In this document: positions 43,525 through 50,982 of the stretch, piece by piece
Layout of the letters: each line of letters begins with the position of its first letter
Numbering within the stretch: the stretch's first letter is position 1
NCBI GenBank assembly: GCA_963823525.1
Contig: CAWGLW010000001.1
Span: 310,001 to 374,000 of the forward strand
Reading direction: 5' to 3'
Origin: CAWGLW01 sp963823525
Lineage (GTDB): Bacteria > Pseudomonadota > Gammaproteobacteria > Steroidobacterales > Steroidobacteraceae
Length of the DNA stretch: 64,000 bases
Made by a program: the position numbers and the translations under genes
The notes under the pieces: generated by a model
Seen by the model: the letters and a program-made list of their open reading frames with translations, nothing else
Told to the model about the DNA's origin: nothing
The model's database searches: none

Positions 43525-45903
43525 GTGGGGGAGCCTGCATTCAGTCCGTGGCAGGGTGAGCCCGGGCGCGATCTCGTTTTTCTGCTCGATCATTCAACGG
43601 CGCTCGAGCGCCGGCTGATCGAGCAATGGCTCGCGGCCGGTCGTGAGGATGCGCCAGTTGCGTCCCGGGACCCCGAGTTGATCCGTCTCGAGTTTCGTAA
43701 GGGTCAGCCGGGTCGGACCGCGCTGCAGCGTTTGACCGAACTGTGCGATGCAAACGCTGAGGTTTATTTCGTGCCGCTGCGAGTGCTCTGGCTGCCCCGC
43801 CCGGGCAAGCCAACGATCAGCACGCGAATTCGGGAATTGCTGACCGGCGACTCGTATTCGCCCGGGCCGTTGCGTCAACGAATGACCTACCGCCGAGATC
43901 CCGCGCGTGCCCGGCCGATCGCCGCCGAAGGGGCTTCGATGGCAAGCCTGAAGAGCCGCTTCAACCGGCAACTCGAGCCGGGCGCCGACGCCCGCCCCGA
44001 GCAACTCGCCGGTTTCATAGCCCGCCAGGCCCTGCTCGCGCTGCAACGCGCCGAGAGCCAGGTCCGCGGCGCCCGTTACAAGACGCCCCGCCTCGTCGCG
44101 GAGGAAATCCTGGCACGCCCATCTTTTACCAAGGCGCTGGCCGAGGAAGCCGAACGCTCGGGTCAACCCTATGAAAAGATAGAGAGCGAAGCGCGTGCCT
44201 GCCTGGCGGAAATGGCTCCGGTGCACACAGCGTTCGCCGTTGACCTGATGGCGGAATTTGGCCGCTATCTGTACACGCGGGGATTCGATCCGGAGATTCA
44301 GGTCCTGCCATCGGATCTTGCCCGCGTGCGCGAACTGGGGCAGACCAAGCCCATCGTCTACCTGATGACCCACAAGTCGCACCTCGACGGCTTTCTGCTT
44401 TACACGTTTTTCTACGATCTCGATCTGCCGCCGGTACACACCTTTGGCGGCATCAACATGAGCTTCCTGGGCCTCGGCACGCTCGGTCGTCGCTCCGGGG
44501 CGATTTTCATCCGGCGCAGCTTCAATGACGACCCCGTCTACAAACTGGTCTTCCGGCACTACATCGACTACCTGGCCGAGAAACGCTTTCCGCTGCTGTG
44601 GGCGCTCGAGGGCACGCGGTCGCGTACCGGCAAGCTGATGCCGCCGCGTTACGGGCTGATCAACTACGTTGTCGACTCCTACGCCCGCGCCGCGACGACC
44701 GACCTGGTCCTGATGCCGGTATCGATCGTTTACGACCAGATTCCCGAGGTCGCGGACTATGTGGCTGAGGCCAAGGGCATCGCCAAGCGTCCGGAGAGCG
44801 CCTCATGGTTCATGCGCTACATCAGCGGACTGCACAATCCATTTGGCAGGATTCACATCCGGTTCGGCCAGGGGGTCTCGCTGGCCGACGTGCTCGGCGA
44901 GGATCGCGAGTCGCTCAACGTCAGCCGCCTCGACATCCAGAAGCTCGCTTTTCAGCTGGCCGTGGACGTCAACAACGTCACGCCGGTTACGGGCAGCGCC
45001 ATGCTGACCTACGTGCTGCTCGCGCACGGTCACCGGGCGCTGACGATCGGTCAGCTCATTGGCGAGCTGCGGTCATTGCTGGGCTTTCTCAGGCTGCTCG
45101 ATGTGCCAACGACCAGCGACATCGATCTTGCCACTCGCGAAGTGCTCGACCGCGCGCTGTCGCAGCTCGCGCACACCGGCATCGTCGCGGTCTACGAGGA
45201 TGGGCTCGAACCGGTTTATGCGATCCCCGCCGATGCCGGCATGGCCGCCGCCTATTACAAGAACACCTTCGTGCATTTTCTGGTAACCAGCGCGATCGCT
45301 GAGTTCGCCATGCTGCGGGCCGCAGAATCGCCAGCCGCAGCCACCGGGACGTCTTTTCACGAAGAAGCCCTTCGCCTTCGCGATATGCTCAAGTTCGAGT
45401 TCTTTTTCTCCGAGAAAGATGCCTTCCTGGAGAAAATGGATGCGGAGATGGACCTGCGTTTCGACGGCTGGCGAACTCGACTGGCAGAGGGCCCCGCGGG
45501 CATCGGCGTCGTGCTGGAGGGCATCGATCCGCTGCTCACTGCCGGCACGCTGCGCGCTTTCCTCGAGTCCTATCTGATTGTCGCTGACGCACTGCAACAG
45601 CACGGCACGAGTGAGCCGATTGAAACGAAGTCGTTCATCCGGCATTGCACGGCGCTCGGGCGACAGCGCGTGCTGCAGAAGCGCGTCACGAGCATCGAGT
45701 CTGTCTCCCGTGCCTATCTTGAATCGGCCCTGAAGCTGGCCGGCAGCCGCGGTTTGTTCGAGGGTGAGAGCGAGGCACTGCAGCTTGCGCGCGACGAGTT
45801 TGCGGCGGACCTGAACCAACTCGTACAACGTGCCGAACGGCTCGCAGCAATACAGTTGAGCCGCGGCAATCGAGACCGACAACGCCCGGGCCGGGCGATC
45901 TAG
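43525..45903 (+). CDS. plsB: Glycerol-3-phosphate 1-O-acyltransferase
   Basis: 792 residues from a GTG with GAGGG 6 bases upstream. It transfers an acyl group to the sn-1 position of glycerol-3-phosphate, the first step of phospholipid and triacylglycerol synthesis, at the inner membrane. The acyltransferase motif H-x4-D is HKSHLD (283-288); the GxR-type loop AIFIRRSF and the motif EGTRSRTGKLMPP (about 362) follow. The length matches PlsB. Adjacent to a HAD-PlsC fusion (20-base gap, own RBS CAGGAG), then gpsA with a 4-base overlap. The three form an operon. Confidence 0.95.
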   Translation: MGEPAFSPWQGEPGRDLVFLLDHSTALERRLIEQWLAAGREDAPVASRDPELIRLEFRKGQPGRTALQRLTELCDANAEVYFVPLRVLWLPRPGKPTISTRIRELLTGDSYSPGPLRQRMTYRRDPARARPIAAEGASMASLKSRFNRQLEPGADARPEQLAGFIARQALLALQRAESQVRGARYKTPRLVAEEILARPSFTKALAEEAERSGQPYEKIESEARACLAEMAPVHTAFAVDLMAEFGRYLYTRGFDPEIQVLPSDLARVRELGQTKPIVYLMTHKSHLDGFLLYTFFYDLDLPPVHTFGGINMSFLGLGTLGRRSGAIFIRRSFNDDPVYKLVFRHYIDYLAEKRFPLLWALEGTRSRTGKLMPPRYGLINYVVDSYARAATTDLVLMPVSIVYDQIPEVADYVAEAKGIAKRPESASWFMRYISGLHNPFGRIHIRFGQGVSLADVLGEDRESLNVSRLDIQKLAFQLAVDVNNVTPVTGSAMLTYVLLAHGHRALTIGQLIGELRSLLGFLRLLDVPTTSDIDLATREVLDRALSQLAHTGIVAVYEDGLEPVYAIPADAGMAAAYYKNTFVHFLVTSAIAEFAMLRAAESPAAATGTSFHEEALRLRDMLKFEFFFSEKDAFLEKMDAEMDLRFDGWRTRLAEGPAGIGVVLEGIDPLLTAGTLRAFLESYLIVADALQQHGTSEPIETKSFIRHCTALGRQRVLQKRVTSIESVSRAYLESALKLAGSRGLFEGESEALQLARDEFAADLNQLVQRAERLAAIQLSRGNRDRQRPGRAI

Positions 45904-45923
45904 ATGAACAGCAGGAGCATTCA

Positions 45924-47543
45924 ATGTTTGATGAGTTGACCCAGCACGTAGAGGAATCGCAGCGCGGCCCCGAGGTCGGCGCGTTCTTCGATCTCGACCG
46001 GACGTTGCTCGAAGGCTTTTCGGTTTATGCCTTTCTCGGCGAGCGACTCCGCAGCGGCACCATGCCACCGCGCGAGATGCTCGCGAACCTCAGCTCGATG
46101 CTCAACTACAGCCTTGGCCGCATGGGTTTCTCAGGCGTTCTCAGCGCTACGACGATTGCCCTGCGCGGTGTTTCGGAAACGACATTCGACGAACTCGGCG
46201 AGCAGGTCTTTCGCAAACACCTGATGGGACGCATCTTCCCCGAGGCAAAGGCACTCGTGAAGGCACATCGCCGGCGGGGCCATACGCTGGCAATCGTTTC
46301 TTCGGCGACGCGATACCAGATCGAGCCGGTCGCGCGATACCTGGGTATTCCCAACGTACTCTGCACGCGACTGGAAGTCAGGGACGGCCTGTTTACCGGC
46401 AACGTCATTCGGCCGGCCTGCTATGGCGAAGGCAAGGCGATCGCCGGGCGTTCGCTGGCCGAGAGCGAGGGGCTGGATCTCGACCGGAGCTTCTTCTACA
46501 CGGATGCCCACGAGGACCTGCCGCTGCTGGACATCGTCGGCCACCCGATCGCGCTCAACCCGGATCGCGAACTGGCGCAGCTGGCCGCGGAGAGAAACTG
46601 GCCCGTGCATCGATTCATGGCGCGCGGCACTGGCCTGCAGGAGGTGCTTGGCACCGGTGTAGCCTACGCAAGCATGGTTCCTGCCGTGCTGGCCGGTCGC
46701 GTCGTCAGTGCGCTGACGGGCTCGCAGCGCTCGGGCGCAAACCTGACGATATCGACCTGGGCAGATATCACCACGCTGGCGATCGGGCTCGATATACGAG
46801 TCACAGGTCGTGAGAATCTCTGGTCACACCGCCCCGCCGTCTTTGTCTTCAACCACCAGAGCGCTGCCGATGCGGCGATTGTCGCCAAGCTGCTGCGCGA
46901 AGATTTCACGGGCGTGGCAAAGATCGAGGTCAGCCGGCACCCGATCACCGGGCCGATGTTCAGGTCGGTTGGCGTAGTGTTCGTCGAGCGCAGCGACCGT
47001 GAGAAGGCGATCAAGGCACTGGAGCCGGCCGTAGAGACCTTGAAGAAGGGCACCTCGCTGGTCATTTCGCCCGAAGGCACGCGCAGCGAGACGGAGAAAC
47101 TCGGCGCCTTCAAGAAAGGCGCGTTCCACATGGCCATGCAGGCGGGTGTACCGATCGTGCCCATCGTGATCCACAACGCGCTTGACGCGCAGCCAAAAGG
47201 CGAAGTGCTGTTTCGCCCGGCCACCGTGCAGGTCGAGGTATTGCCGCCGGTGGACACCCGCAGCTGGAAGGCAGGGACGGTCGACAAGCACGTTGCGCAA
47301 GTGCGGAAGATGTTCCTCGAAGCGCTCGGGCAATCCGAACCCGCGCAACCCGCGACGGCCACGAAACCTGCGAGCAAGCGATCGAAGGCCCGGTCAGGAG
47401 CGTCTGCGGGCGAAGGCAAGAAAGGCAAGGCAAAGACCGCTTCAAAAGCCGCGTCGACGCGCAAGAGCGCCGCAAAGCGCCGGCCGAAGAAGAAGGCGAA
47501 AACACCCGCCCGAATGGCGTCTGCCCGCGGTAAGCGCTCATGA
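45924..47543 (+). CDS. HAD phosphatase - 1-acylglycerol-3-phosphate acyltransferase fusion with basic tail
   Basis: 539 residues in three parts. A HAD-IB (SerB-like) phosphatase domain (about 15-245) has nucleophile Asp23 and Asp25 in FFDLDRT, and later DAHEDLPLL. A PlsC-type acyltransferase domain (about 290-455) has NHQSAAD (His311, Asp316) and PEGTRS (Glu384). A Lys/Ala/Arg-rich tail (about 465-539) has histone-H1-like composition. The PlsC part would make phosphatidate from lysophosphatidate. The HAD part may dephosphorylate a lipid or phosphoserine intermediate; which is unproven. The same fusion stands next to PlsB2 in Mycobacterium tuberculosis (Rv2483c/Rv2482c). It overlaps gpsA by ATGA. 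Confidence 0.93.
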   Translation: MFDELTQHVEESQRGPEVGAFFDLDRTLLEGFSVYAFLGERLRSGTMPPREMLANLSSMLNYSLGRMGFSGVLSATTIALRGVSETTFDELGEQVFRKHLMGRIFPEAKALVKAHRRRGHTLAIVSSATRYQIEPVARYLGIPNVLCTRLEVRDGLFTGNVIRPACYGEGKAIAGRSLAESEGLDLDRSFFYTDAHEDLPLLDIVGHPIALNPDRELAQLAAERNWPVHRFMARGTGLQEVLGTGVAYASMVPAVLAGRVVSALTGSQRSGANLTISTWADITTLAIGLDIRVTGRENLWSHRPAVFVFNHQSAADAAIVAKLLREDFTGVAKIEVSRHPITGPMFRSVGVVFVERSDREKAIKALEPAVETLKKGTSLVISPEGTRSETEKLGAFKKGAFHMAMQAGVPIVPIVIHNALDAQPKGEVLFRPATVQVEVLPPVDTRSWKAGTVDKHVAQVRKMFLEALGQSEPAQPATATKPASKRSKARSGASAGEGKKGKAKTASKAASTRKSAAKRRPKKKAKTPARMASARGKRS

Positions 47544-48541
47544 ACCTGAAAGTGGCATTGCTCGGCGGCGGATCCTGGGGCACGACCGTCGCCGCGCTGG
47601 TTGCACGGAATTCGCCGATTACGTTGTGGGCGCGGGACCGGGACACGGTCGCCGAGATCAATTCGAAGCACAGCAACGAGAAGTACCTGCCCGGGTCGAG
47701 ACTGCCGGACAGACTCAAGGCAACCGATGACGTGGCCGAGGCCGTGAGCTCGGCGGACGTGGTCATCATGGGCATTCCGTCACAGGGTTTCCGCGGCGCG
47801 CTGGAAGCGGCGAAAGAGCATGTTCGTCCGTGGGTACCGATCGTCAGCCTGACCAAGGGCCTCGAGCTCAGCACCGGCGAGCGCATGACGGAAATCGTCC
47901 AGGACGTGTTGCCGGGCCACCCGGTCGGGGTCCTGACCGGACCGAATCTTGCCCGCGAAATCATGTCCGGATTTGCGGCCGCAGGCGTGATCGCGATGGA
48001 AGACGAGATTATCGTCTCGGCATTGCAGGAGCTGTTTCGCAGCGGCCTGTTTCGGGTCTACACGAACCACGACGTCATCGGCTGCGAACTCGGCGGCGTG
48101 CTGAAAAACGTCATCGCGATTGCCGTCGGCATGGGTGACGGCCAGGGCGCCGGGGATAACACGCGCGCCATGATCATCACGCGCGGGCTGGCCGAGATCA
48201 CCCGACTCGGCGTCGCAATGGGCGGTGAAGCGGCAACGTTCGCGGGTCTCGCCGGCATGGGAGACCTGGTCGCGACCTGTACCAGCGTACAAAGCCGTAA
48301 CCGACACGTCGGCGTCGAACTCGGCAGGGGCCGTCACATCGATGAAATCATCGCCGACATGTTCATGGTCGCAGAGGGGGTGAAGAGCGCGCCGACCGTC
48401 ATGGCGATGGCGGAAAAATATGGTGTGCACATGCCGATTGCGCGTGAAGTGTGCGAAGTCGTCCAGGGTCGACGCACGGCGCGCGATGCGTTTCGTGGCC
48501 TGCTGCGCACCGCTGCCGGACACGAGGCGGAACCGGGCTGA
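47540..48541 (+). CDS. gpsA: NAD(P)H-dependent glycerol-3-phosphate dehydrogenase
   Basis: 333 residues, start overlapping the preceding stop (ATGA). It reduces dihydroxyacetone phosphate to sn-glycerol-3-phosphate, the acceptor of PlsB. N-terminal Rossmann motif GGGSWGTTVAALVA (8-21), GIPSQGFR for substrate-loop contacts, GPNLAREIM (about 135), ELGGVLKNVIAIAVGMGDG (catalytic Lys region, about 185) and VQSRNRHVGVELGRG are all standard GpsA blocks. Last gene of the plsB operon. Confidence 0.96.
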   Translation: MNLKVALLGGGSWGTTVAALVARNSPITLWARDRDTVAEINSKHSNEKYLPGSRLPDRLKATDDVAEAVSSADVVIMGIPSQGFRGALEAAKEHVRPWVPIVSLTKGLELSTGERMTEIVQDVLPGHPVGVLTGPNLAREIMSGFAAAGVIAMEDEIIVSALQELFRSGLFRVYTNHDVIGCELGGVLKNVIAIAVGMGDGQGAGDNTRAMIITRGLAEITRLGVAMGGEAATFAGLAGMGDLVATCTSVQSRNRHVGVELGRGRHIDEIIADMFMVAEGVKSAPTVMAMAEKYGVHMPIAREVCEVVQGRRTARDAFRGLLRTAAGHEAEPG

Positions 48542-48700
48542 ACCACGGCCGGCGGGACATCAACGGCCCGACGGCGCCTCAATGAAACCCAGCGACAGCA
48601 ATGACCGTCGCGGGACTACCCCGCCCGCGACCCCCCGGCTGGCGTCTCAGCGCTGTCCGGGGTCAGGCCGCGAGCGGGGCCCGTCGTTGAGCGGGCGTCA

Positions 48701-48817
48701 TCATCCGAGGAACGGGCTACCGGCGACGGCGTGCACCAGCGCGGCAAAGGCGGTCACAACCGCCACCGTAAGAGCAACGACGAGGGCTGCTGAATATGAC
48801 GTGTTCTGACTAATCAT
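48701..48817 (-). CDS. 38-residue single-span membrane protein
   Basis: Frame of 38 codons plus TGA, starting at ATG 48817 with GGAGA 6 bases upstream. The translation starts MISQNTSYSAALVVALTVAV and continues with a hydrophobic stretch (about 9-30) ending HAVAGSPFLG. One predicted transmembrane helix with short polar ends. A likely promoter lies upstream at 48986-49015. Similar in plan to the 41-residue frame at 49076-49201 (both end in a HAV...F segment). Too short for homology; support comes from the ribosome binding site, hydrophobic pattern and its twin. Confidence 0.6.
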   Translation of the reverse strand: MISQNTSYSAALVVALTVAVVTAFAALVHAVAGSPFLG

Positions 48818-48961
48818 GACTGTCTCCGTGGTGGGTAATTCGGAGACCGGCTCTGAAGGCCGCATTCATTTGGTTTGAAGGCGACCCCCTGGCCAGCCTC
48901 TTTTTACGTCGGGGCTATTGTACCCCGACGTCTGCTGCGTTGCAGCAATTATTGTTGCGAT

Positions 48962-48983
48962 AATCGTGACTCACATCACACTT
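48962..48983. promoter_or_regulatory. Candidate CRP-like (Vfr/Clp-type) binding site
   Basis: CGTGA-N6-TCACA at 48965-48980 matches nine of ten core positions of the CRP consensus TGTGA-N6-TCACA. It overlaps the expected start of transcription of the promoter at 48986-49015, so it would act as a repressor site for that promoter. Confidence 0.35.
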
Positions 48984-48985
48984 TT

Positions 48986-49015
48986 CTAATACAATTTTTT
49001 TGTTAGTATTTTCAA
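48986..49015 (-). promoter_or_regulatory. Candidate promoter for the 38-residue gene
   Basis: On the minus strand TTGAAA (49010-49015) and TATTAG (48986-48991) are 18 bases apart inside a strongly AT-rich segment. Transcription would start near 48979, giving a leader of about 160 bases that contains the ACGTCGGGG hairpin (48906-48931). Confidence 0.4.
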
Positions 49016-49075
49016 TAGCCTAGCCACATGAGATGGATTGATCTTCGAACCTCAGTGGTGTTGACGCAACGATTC

Positions 49076-49201
49076 TCAGACAAACGCACTCATGTTAGAG
49101 ACCGCGTGGCCGAACGTCATCGCGACCATCGCGATGGAGCCCACAAGGGCGAGCACGGCACCGGCAAGGTATCGTCCGTTGGCTGAATTGCAGTTTTTCA
49201 T
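49076..49201 (-). CDS. 41-residue single-span membrane protein
   Basis: 41 codons plus TGA, starting at ATG 49201 with a strong GGAGG 8 bases upstream. It begins MKNCNSANGRYLAGAVLALV, then has a hydrophobic segment (about 12-31) and ends TFGHAVSNMSAFV. The open frame continues much further upstream, but only this part has a ribosome binding site and sensible composition. Same strand and similar design as the 38-residue gene 258 bases downstream. Divergent from a LysR gene. Function unknown; small single-span proteins often modulate membrane enzymes or act in stress. Confidence 0.6.
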   Translation of the reverse strand: MKNCNSANGRYLAGAVLALVGSIAMVAMTFGHAVSNMSAFV

Positions 49202-49253
49202 CTTTGAATCCTCCGGTTCGACATGAACCACGGGGCATAAGGTATGCCCGATC

Positions 49254-49308
49254 ATTGAATCAATAAACAGCATTAAACATTGCACTCTATTCTGAATTAT
49301 TGAACAAT
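49254..49308. promoter_or_regulatory. Two AT-rich palindromes upstream of the LysR gene
   Basis: ATTGAATCAAT (49254-49264) and ATTGAACAAT (49299-49308) are similar short palindromes 45 bases apart in the divergent region between the 41-residue gene and LysR. Each includes the T-N-A dyad character of LysR sites. They could be autoregulatory operators. Confidence 0.3.
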
Positions 49309-49315
49309 CGGCCGT

Positions 49316-50293
49316 ATGGACCAACTGACCGCAATGCGAGTTTTCAGCCGGGTTGCAGAACGTGGCTCTTTTGCCAGGGCGGCCGACGAGCTGGACCTCT
49401 CGCGTGCAGCCGTCAGCGCGCACGTCGCGGCGCTCGAGAAACACCTTGGCGTGAGACTGCTGCATCGGACCACCCGCAAGGTCAGCCTGACCAGCGAGGG
49501 AACGGAATTTCTGCGGCGCAGCCGCCAGATCCTCGACGATCTGCGCGATGCCGAAGAGAACGCGCGGGACGCTCGATCCAAACCCGAGGGTCTGCTGCGC
49601 GTCGACGTACCCGGCGCATTCGGACGGTACCTGTTACTGCCGGCCCTGCCCGCGTTCAAGAAGCAGTATCCGGCCATCGAAATGGATATCCGCCTGAATG
49701 ACCATATCGTCGACCTCGTCGCTGAGCAGGTGGACGTAGCGGTTCGAGTCGGGCACCTTCAGCAGTCGGGCCTCGTTGCCCGGCGCATCGTTCAGACCCG
49801 CTTCGTGACCTGCGCATCACCGGCTTACCTCGAGGAATTCGGGGAACCCGATACGCCCGACGATCTGCGTCATCACCGGCTGCTCGGTCTGGTGAATCCG
49901 CTCGGTGCGCCACCGGAATGGACATTCCCGGCTCCGTACACGCCCAAGCGCCTCAATCTGCATTTTCATCTGCAGTTCAACACCGTTGAAGCCCCGGTCA
50001 TTGCGGCGGCATCCGGACTCGGCATCGCCCACAGTCCGGACGTGCTGTTTGCCGAATTCATTGCTGGCGGCGAACTCGCGCTGATACTGCGTGACTTCGT
50101 CACCCCGGGGCCGCCCATTTCGCTGGTCTTCCCCTCGGCCGGCCAACAGTCGGCCAAGGTACGGGCCTTCTCTGATTTCGCCGCCGAGCTGATGCGAGGC
50201 TGGAGTGAAACGGTACAACAGACGATTGAAGGCCGCGCCACCCGGGGCGGTGAGATGCCATCATTGATCCGATCGCTATTACCCAACCCCTGA
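49316..50293 (+). CDS. LysR-family transcriptional regulator
   Basis: 325 residues. N-terminal winged helix-turn-helix (about 1-60, MRVFSRVAERGSFARAADELDLSRAAVSAHVAALEKHLGVRLLHRTTRKVSLT) and a two-lobed effector domain (about 90-295) are standard. The subgroup with SRAAVSAHVAALEKHLG resembles DsdC/AaeR-like regulators of solvent or aromatic response. The ATG at 49316 has no Shine-Dalgarno sequence, so the mRNA could be leaderless or the start imprecise. It is divergent from the 41-residue gene and 14 bases ahead of the NnrU gene. Confidence 0.92.
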   Translation: MDQLTAMRVFSRVAERGSFARAADELDLSRAAVSAHVAALEKHLGVRLLHRTTRKVSLTSEGTEFLRRSRQILDDLRDAEENARDARSKPEGLLRVDVPGAFGRYLLLPALPAFKKQYPAIEMDIRLNDHIVDLVAEQVDVAVRVGHLQQSGLVARRIVQTRFVTCASPAYLEEFGEPDTPDDLRHHRLLGLVNPLGAPPEWTFPAPYTPKRLNLHFHLQFNTVEAPVIAAASGLGIAHSPDVLFAEFIAGGELALILRDFVTPGPPISLVFPSAGQQSAKVRAFSDFAAELMRGWSETVQQTIEGRATRGGEMPSLIRSLLPNP

Positions 50294-50307
50294 CGCAGGA
50301 TTTGAAA

Positions 50308-50886
50308 ATGCTCTACCTGATTCTCGGCCTGGTCATTTTTCTGGGCATGCACTCCGTATCGATCTTCGCACGCGACTGGCGCAATTCAATGGTTGACCGA
50401 CTGGGACCGCACGGATGGAAAGCCCTGTATTCAGTGATCTCGCTGGCTGGCTTCATCCTGCTCGTCTGGGGTTACGGCCTTGCGCGCCAGGATCCTGTGG
50501 TGCTTTACAACCCGCCATTCTGGCTGCGTCACGTGACGGCGCTGCTGATGCTGCCGGTATTTCCGCTGCTGCTGGCCTCGCAGTTTCCGACGCGCATTGG
50601 CATCGCCACCAAGCACCCGATGCTGGCGGCCACCAAGATCTGGGCCTTCGCGCACCTGCTCGCCAACGGAACCCTCGCCGACGTGCTGCTGTTCGGCGGA
50701 TTCCTTGCCTGGGCGGTGGTTGACCGAATCTCCGCTGGCAAGCGACCCGCGCCCACTGCGCTGCCGAAGGAGCCGGGCAGGTTCAATGACCTGATCGCGA
50801 TCGTCGGTGGACTGGTGCTCTATGTGTTTTTCGCCAGCTGGGCCCATCTCAAACTGTTCGGCGTCATGCCCATGGTGCCGAGCTAA
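50308..50886 (+). CDS. NnrU family membrane protein
   Basis: 192 residues from the ATG at 50308 with AGGA 7 bases upstream. About five or six hydrophobic helices. Family blocks: LGLVIFLGMHSVSIFARDWR at the N-terminus, LVWGYGLAR, PPFWLRHVTALLMLP and KHPMLAATKIWAFAHLLANG with its conserved His residues. NnrU was named from nitric-oxide-related genes in denitrifiers. The fold is related to phospholipid methyltransferase-like membrane proteins, and many copies lie outside denitrification clusters, as here. Confidence 0.88.
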   Translation: MLYLILGLVIFLGMHSVSIFARDWRNSMVDRLGPHGWKALYSVISLAGFILLVWGYGLARQDPVVLYNPPFWLRHVTALLMLPVFPLLLASQFPTRIGIATKHPMLAATKIWAFAHLLANGTLADVLLFGGFLAWAVVDRISAGKRPAPTALPKEPGRFNDLIAIVGGLVLYVFFASWAHLKLFGVMPMVPS

Positions 50887-50938
50887 CGCCGTCGGCAGAA
50901 GACGGCGACGGCTTACACGGCTCCGCGGCGAGTCAGGC

Positions 50939-50953
50939 GAACTGTCCCCGATC
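50939..50953. repeat. Isolated half copy of the REP-like repeat
   Basis: GAACTGTCCCCGATC resembles the inverted-copy core (AACTGTCCCCGAAT) of the three larger elements but has no partner arm. Possibly a remnant. Confidence 0.35.
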
Positions 50954-50982
50954 CACACTCACTTTTCCAGGGACCTGAGACC

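Larger units (their letters stand above)
48542..49315. other. 774-base gap with two micro-genes and regulatory features
   Basis: No long gene. It contains two very short coding frames on the minus strand (48701-48817 and 49076-49201), a promoter and CRP-like site at 48962-49015, a perfect hairpin with 9-bp arms ACGTCGGGG/CCCCGACGT at 48906-48931, a weaker hairpin at 48607-48631 and two LysR-type palindromes at 49254-49308. The remaining 48542-48600 and 48632-48700 show nothing I can support. AT content is visibly higher from 48930 to 49020. Confidence 0.6.

Noticed and set aside
48906..48931. ACGTCGGGG/CCCCGACGT hairpin as rho-independent terminator
   Set aside because: No T-tract follows on either strand, and it sits inside the predicted leader of the 38-residue gene.
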